Assembly (NCBI GenBank): GCA_018053185.1
Contig: JAGPLX010000021.1
Location: 1-44,288 of the forward strand
Length of the DNA: 44,288 nucleotides
Source of the DNA: Syntrophobacteraceae bacterium
Lineage (GTDB): Bacteria > Desulfobacterota > Syntrophobacteria > Syntrophobacterales > Syntrophobacteraceae
Direction: 5' to 3'
The notes under the pieces were generated by a model. That model ran no database searches. It was given only the letters and a program-made list of their open reading frames with translations, and was not told the DNA's origin. Every line of letters starts with the position of its first letter. Within the stretch, counting starts at the first letter, position 1. Both the position numbers and the translations under genes were made by a program. This document shows, piece after piece, positions 42,431 through 44,288 of the stretch.

Positions 42431-42794
42431 TTCCAGGGAAAAATTTTACAGGAATACCCGAAGACCTCCCTTCCTCTACAGGTTTGTGCAGCTCCACAGA
42501 GATTTGCACTCACGCCCTGAGACGGCATTCCGCAAAGTCCGCTTCGTTGCAATCATCTCGGGTACTTTTCTGGACAAGGTATCCCTCATCTAACCCATGG
42601 GGGAGGAGCCGGCGTGGTCGCCAGGGCCCTCTCGACCCTCAAGTATGGAACAACTTTGAGGTTCGAGAGCGGACATGAAAGGATTGCCCCTGGTTGTGAT
42701 TGGGCACTTCATCGCGTATGAGATTGAGGAGGGGATGGGTGCGAGAACGGGATGAGCAACCTATGACGGGATTCACAGGATCGCGTGGATCGAC
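42431..42794. other. Intergenic region before patatin gene end
   Basis: 364 bp with no recognised gene, RNA or strong repeat. Confidence 0.4.
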
Positions 42795-43790
42795 CTAGGT
42801 CGAGACCCTCTTGCGCCGACCCGGTGCCTGGGTCTCTCGATAACCCGTCTTGTAACCGGCAAAATCCCACTGTTGGAAGAACGCTTCCGCCGCCTGCCGA
42901 CCGGACTCGTAAAGATTGTCGCTGCGCTTGCGTGAGAGGTCGAATTCCGTGGTTCTCACCCCGAGGGTAGGAATGGGGATGGTGCGGACAAAATCCGCAT
43001 CCTTGATGTAGCGGGCGTCGTGAGCATCCATCATGGTGTTGAAGAGGGCGGCAAAGAGGGTGATGGGACCGTTGATTCGATTGGGTTTTCCCGAATCCGG
43101 CTCGACCAGCTTGTAGCCGAAGGTGGGCCAGGGAGGATTCGAGGAGCCGTCGTCAAAGAGCCACACGGGAAAGTTGCTCAAGACACCGCCATCCACAAGG
43201 TAGCAGTCCACTCCATGCCTGTCTTTGAGAATGACGGGTTCGAAAAAAAACGGGATACTCATACTCATCCGCACCGCCCTGGCCACCTCCAGGTCATCGG
43301 GGTCGATTCCGTAATCCTCGATGTCGCGGGGAAGTACCAGCATCATGCCTCTCGTAATGTCGGTGGCGATGACCTGGAGCTTATATCGATACCTGGGGTC
43401 GTCGTCTCCCGTACGCAAATCTCGAAAGGTTTTGACGGGTTTTGACGGGGCCCTGATCAGCAGTTCCCGGAGCCATTTCTCGAAGAACTCCCCTTCATAG
43501 ATCCCTTTTTCAAAACCAAGGCTCAAGGCAAAACCGATGATGGGGATCTTGTCCACAATCCCTGTGTCTTTAAAGTCGTTGTAGTCCAGGTTCTCGATGA
43601 CTTGTTTGAGCTTCGGCGCCTTGTAGCCGGCGGCGATCAAAGCGGCCACGATGGCTCCCGCCGAGGTCCCTGCCACATTCTCGAATTGATACCCCTTTCC
43701 CTCGGTCACGGCGACGGCTCCTACAAGGCCGATCCCCTTGACCCCTCCCCCCTCGAAAACCGCGTCGACTTTCTTGGACTCATTCGACAT
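42795..43790 (-). CDS. Patatin-like phospholipase
   Basis: 331 residues. The oxyanion motif GGGVKG (14-19), nucleophile Ser43 in GTSAG (41-45) and the catalytic Asp200 of the DGG in LVDGGVLSNFP form the complete Ser-Asp dyad. VIATDITRGMMLVLPRDIED and RMSMSIPFFFEPV are usual for the family. Such lipases hydrolyse phospholipids or other acyl esters and are often cytoplasmic without a signal peptide, as here. A strong AAAGGAGG before ATG 43790 fixes the start. It diverges from the SpvB-like fragment 33 bp away, so its promoter is probably in sequence shared with that fragment. Confidence 0.93.
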   Translation of the reverse strand: MSNESKKVDAVFEGGGVKGIGLVGAVAVTEGKGYQFENVAGTSAGAIVAALIAAGYKAPKLKQVIENLDYNDFKDTGIVDKIPIIGFALSLGFEKGIYEGEFFEKWLRELLIRAPSKPVKTFRDLRTGDDDPRYRYKLQVIATDITRGMMLVLPRDIEDYGIDPDDLEVARAVRMSMSIPFFFEPVILKDRHGVDCYLVDGGVLSNFPVWLFDDGSSNPPWPTFGYKLVEPDSGKPNRINGPITLFAALFNTMMDAHDARYIKDADFVRTIPIPTLGVRTTEFDLSRKRSDNLYESGRQAAEAFFQQWDFAGYKTGYRETQAPGRRKRVST

Positions 43791-43823
43791 AAACCCTCCT
43801 TTTCCTTCTTGGATCGTTGTGGG

Positions 43824-44288
43824 ATGATATTTTCAGAACAGCCCTCGGTGGAGGACCCTTTCGGCAACACCATGACTATTACCTACACCCAGGATCAGAA
43901 GACCGCATATCCCGCAAGAATCGATTATACGGGAAATGGTTCCCTTCCTCCCACCAATTCGGTGGAGTTCGTTCTCGATGCGGCGCCCACCAGCGGTCCG
44001 TCCAACTACGTCCCCCACTTCGAGGTGAGGATCGACCGGCGACTGAAAACCGTCAAGGTTCGAAGAGACGGGGACGTGGTGCGGCGCTACGAGCTTGCTT
44101 ACACCTCCAGTCCTATCACCTCCCGCTCCCTTCTCCGGAGTATCACCCAATACGGGAGCAGCTCGAACCACCTCCCATCCATCACCATGGAATGGACCCA
44201 AGGGGCCGACGGGTTTTCGAGCGATGAACTCCTGGCAGGCGGCTTGCCCAACTGTGACGACACGATGAACTTTCCCGAACGATATCGA
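43824..44288 (+). pseudogene. SpvB/Rhs-like toxin fragment, 5' truncated, runs off window
   Basis: An uninterrupted frame of 155 codons runs from ATG 43824 to the right edge with no stop. VEDPFGNTMTITYTQDQKTA, then YPARIDYTGNGS, FEVRIDRRLKTVKV, RRYELAYTSSPITSRSLLRS and ITQYGSSSNHLPSITMEW match the inner part of the SpvB/TcaC N-terminal domain of insecticidal-toxin-like and Rhs-linked proteins. In intact members about 250 residues, including the signal peptide, precede the DPFGN block; here they are absent and the frame starts almost at that block. No ribosome-binding site is visible. It is therefore probably a truncated remnant beside the patatin gene, although the 3' part may continue far beyond the window. 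Confidence 0.7.

Overview
The window looks like a chromosomal segment of a moderately GC-rich, anaerobic Gram-negative bacterium. The best guess is Desulfobacterota, in the Syntrophobacter/Desulfacinum neighbourhood. This is an inference from gene content (class I hybrid cluster protein, FeoA-FeoA-FeoB ferrous-iron uptake, methylmalonyl-CoA/propionyl-CoA type carboxyltransferase, many PAS kinases, bacterial GlyQ/GlyS). There is no rRNA to confirm it.

Layout. 1-1390: a decayed IS3-family insertion sequence, with a nonsense codon and a frameshift in its transposase. 1391-3405: mostly non-coding, holding one small secreted protein. 3406-10301: sfsA diverging from an MFS transporter, a PAS hybrid histidine kinase, and a large VIT-VWA secreted protein with an AgmX/TonB-like tail. 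10740-13959: a nitrosative/redox-stress cluster made of a Crp/Fnr regulator, a DUF1858 redox-disulfide protein, a cupin and Hcp. Two TTTGCGC-N2-GCGCAAA operators lie upstream of the DUF1858 gene and of hcp, and the hcp leader is a diverged duplicate of the DUF1858 leader. 13960-17111: an unstable patch with a RAYT transposase gene interrupted by two perfect palindromes, a MITE-like inverted repeat, the stump of a DUF1156 DNA methylase, rmuC and a tRNA-Pro gene. 17185-21535: a degenerate GGDEF protein, a LOG-family protein, pcm and an unrecognised 632-residue protein. 21789-26063: feoA, a terminator, then feoA-feoB-Cys-rich membrane protein-aroB. 26293-32574: a PAS kinase converging on kup, then ktrA/ktrB-like K+ uptake genes and trmI. 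kup is preceded by a sigma-70 promoter, a ydaO-type c-di-AMP riboswitch and a hairpin that hides its ribosome-binding site. 33010-40330: hisF, nagZ, glyQ-glyS, a SEC-C protein, a small unknown gene, a Mth938-fold protein and holC. 40733-44288: a biotin-dependent carboxyltransferase with a clear promoter and terminator, a patatin-like lipase, and a 5'-truncated SpvB/Rhs-like toxin fragment that runs off the right edge.

How it works together. Potassium homeostasis is the clearest regulated module: Kup is apparently controlled by c-di-AMP, beside a Ktr/Trk system with an RCK gating subunit. The Hcp module is the second: one regulator appears to control two transcription units through identical palindromes, one of which arose by duplication. 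No complete, wholly novel multi-gene system is evident. The most unusual signals are the duplicated Hcp-regulon leader, the palindromes encoding VGARHAVPL inside the RAYT gene, the riboswitch-plus-anti-SD architecture at kup, and the orphan 632-residue protein.
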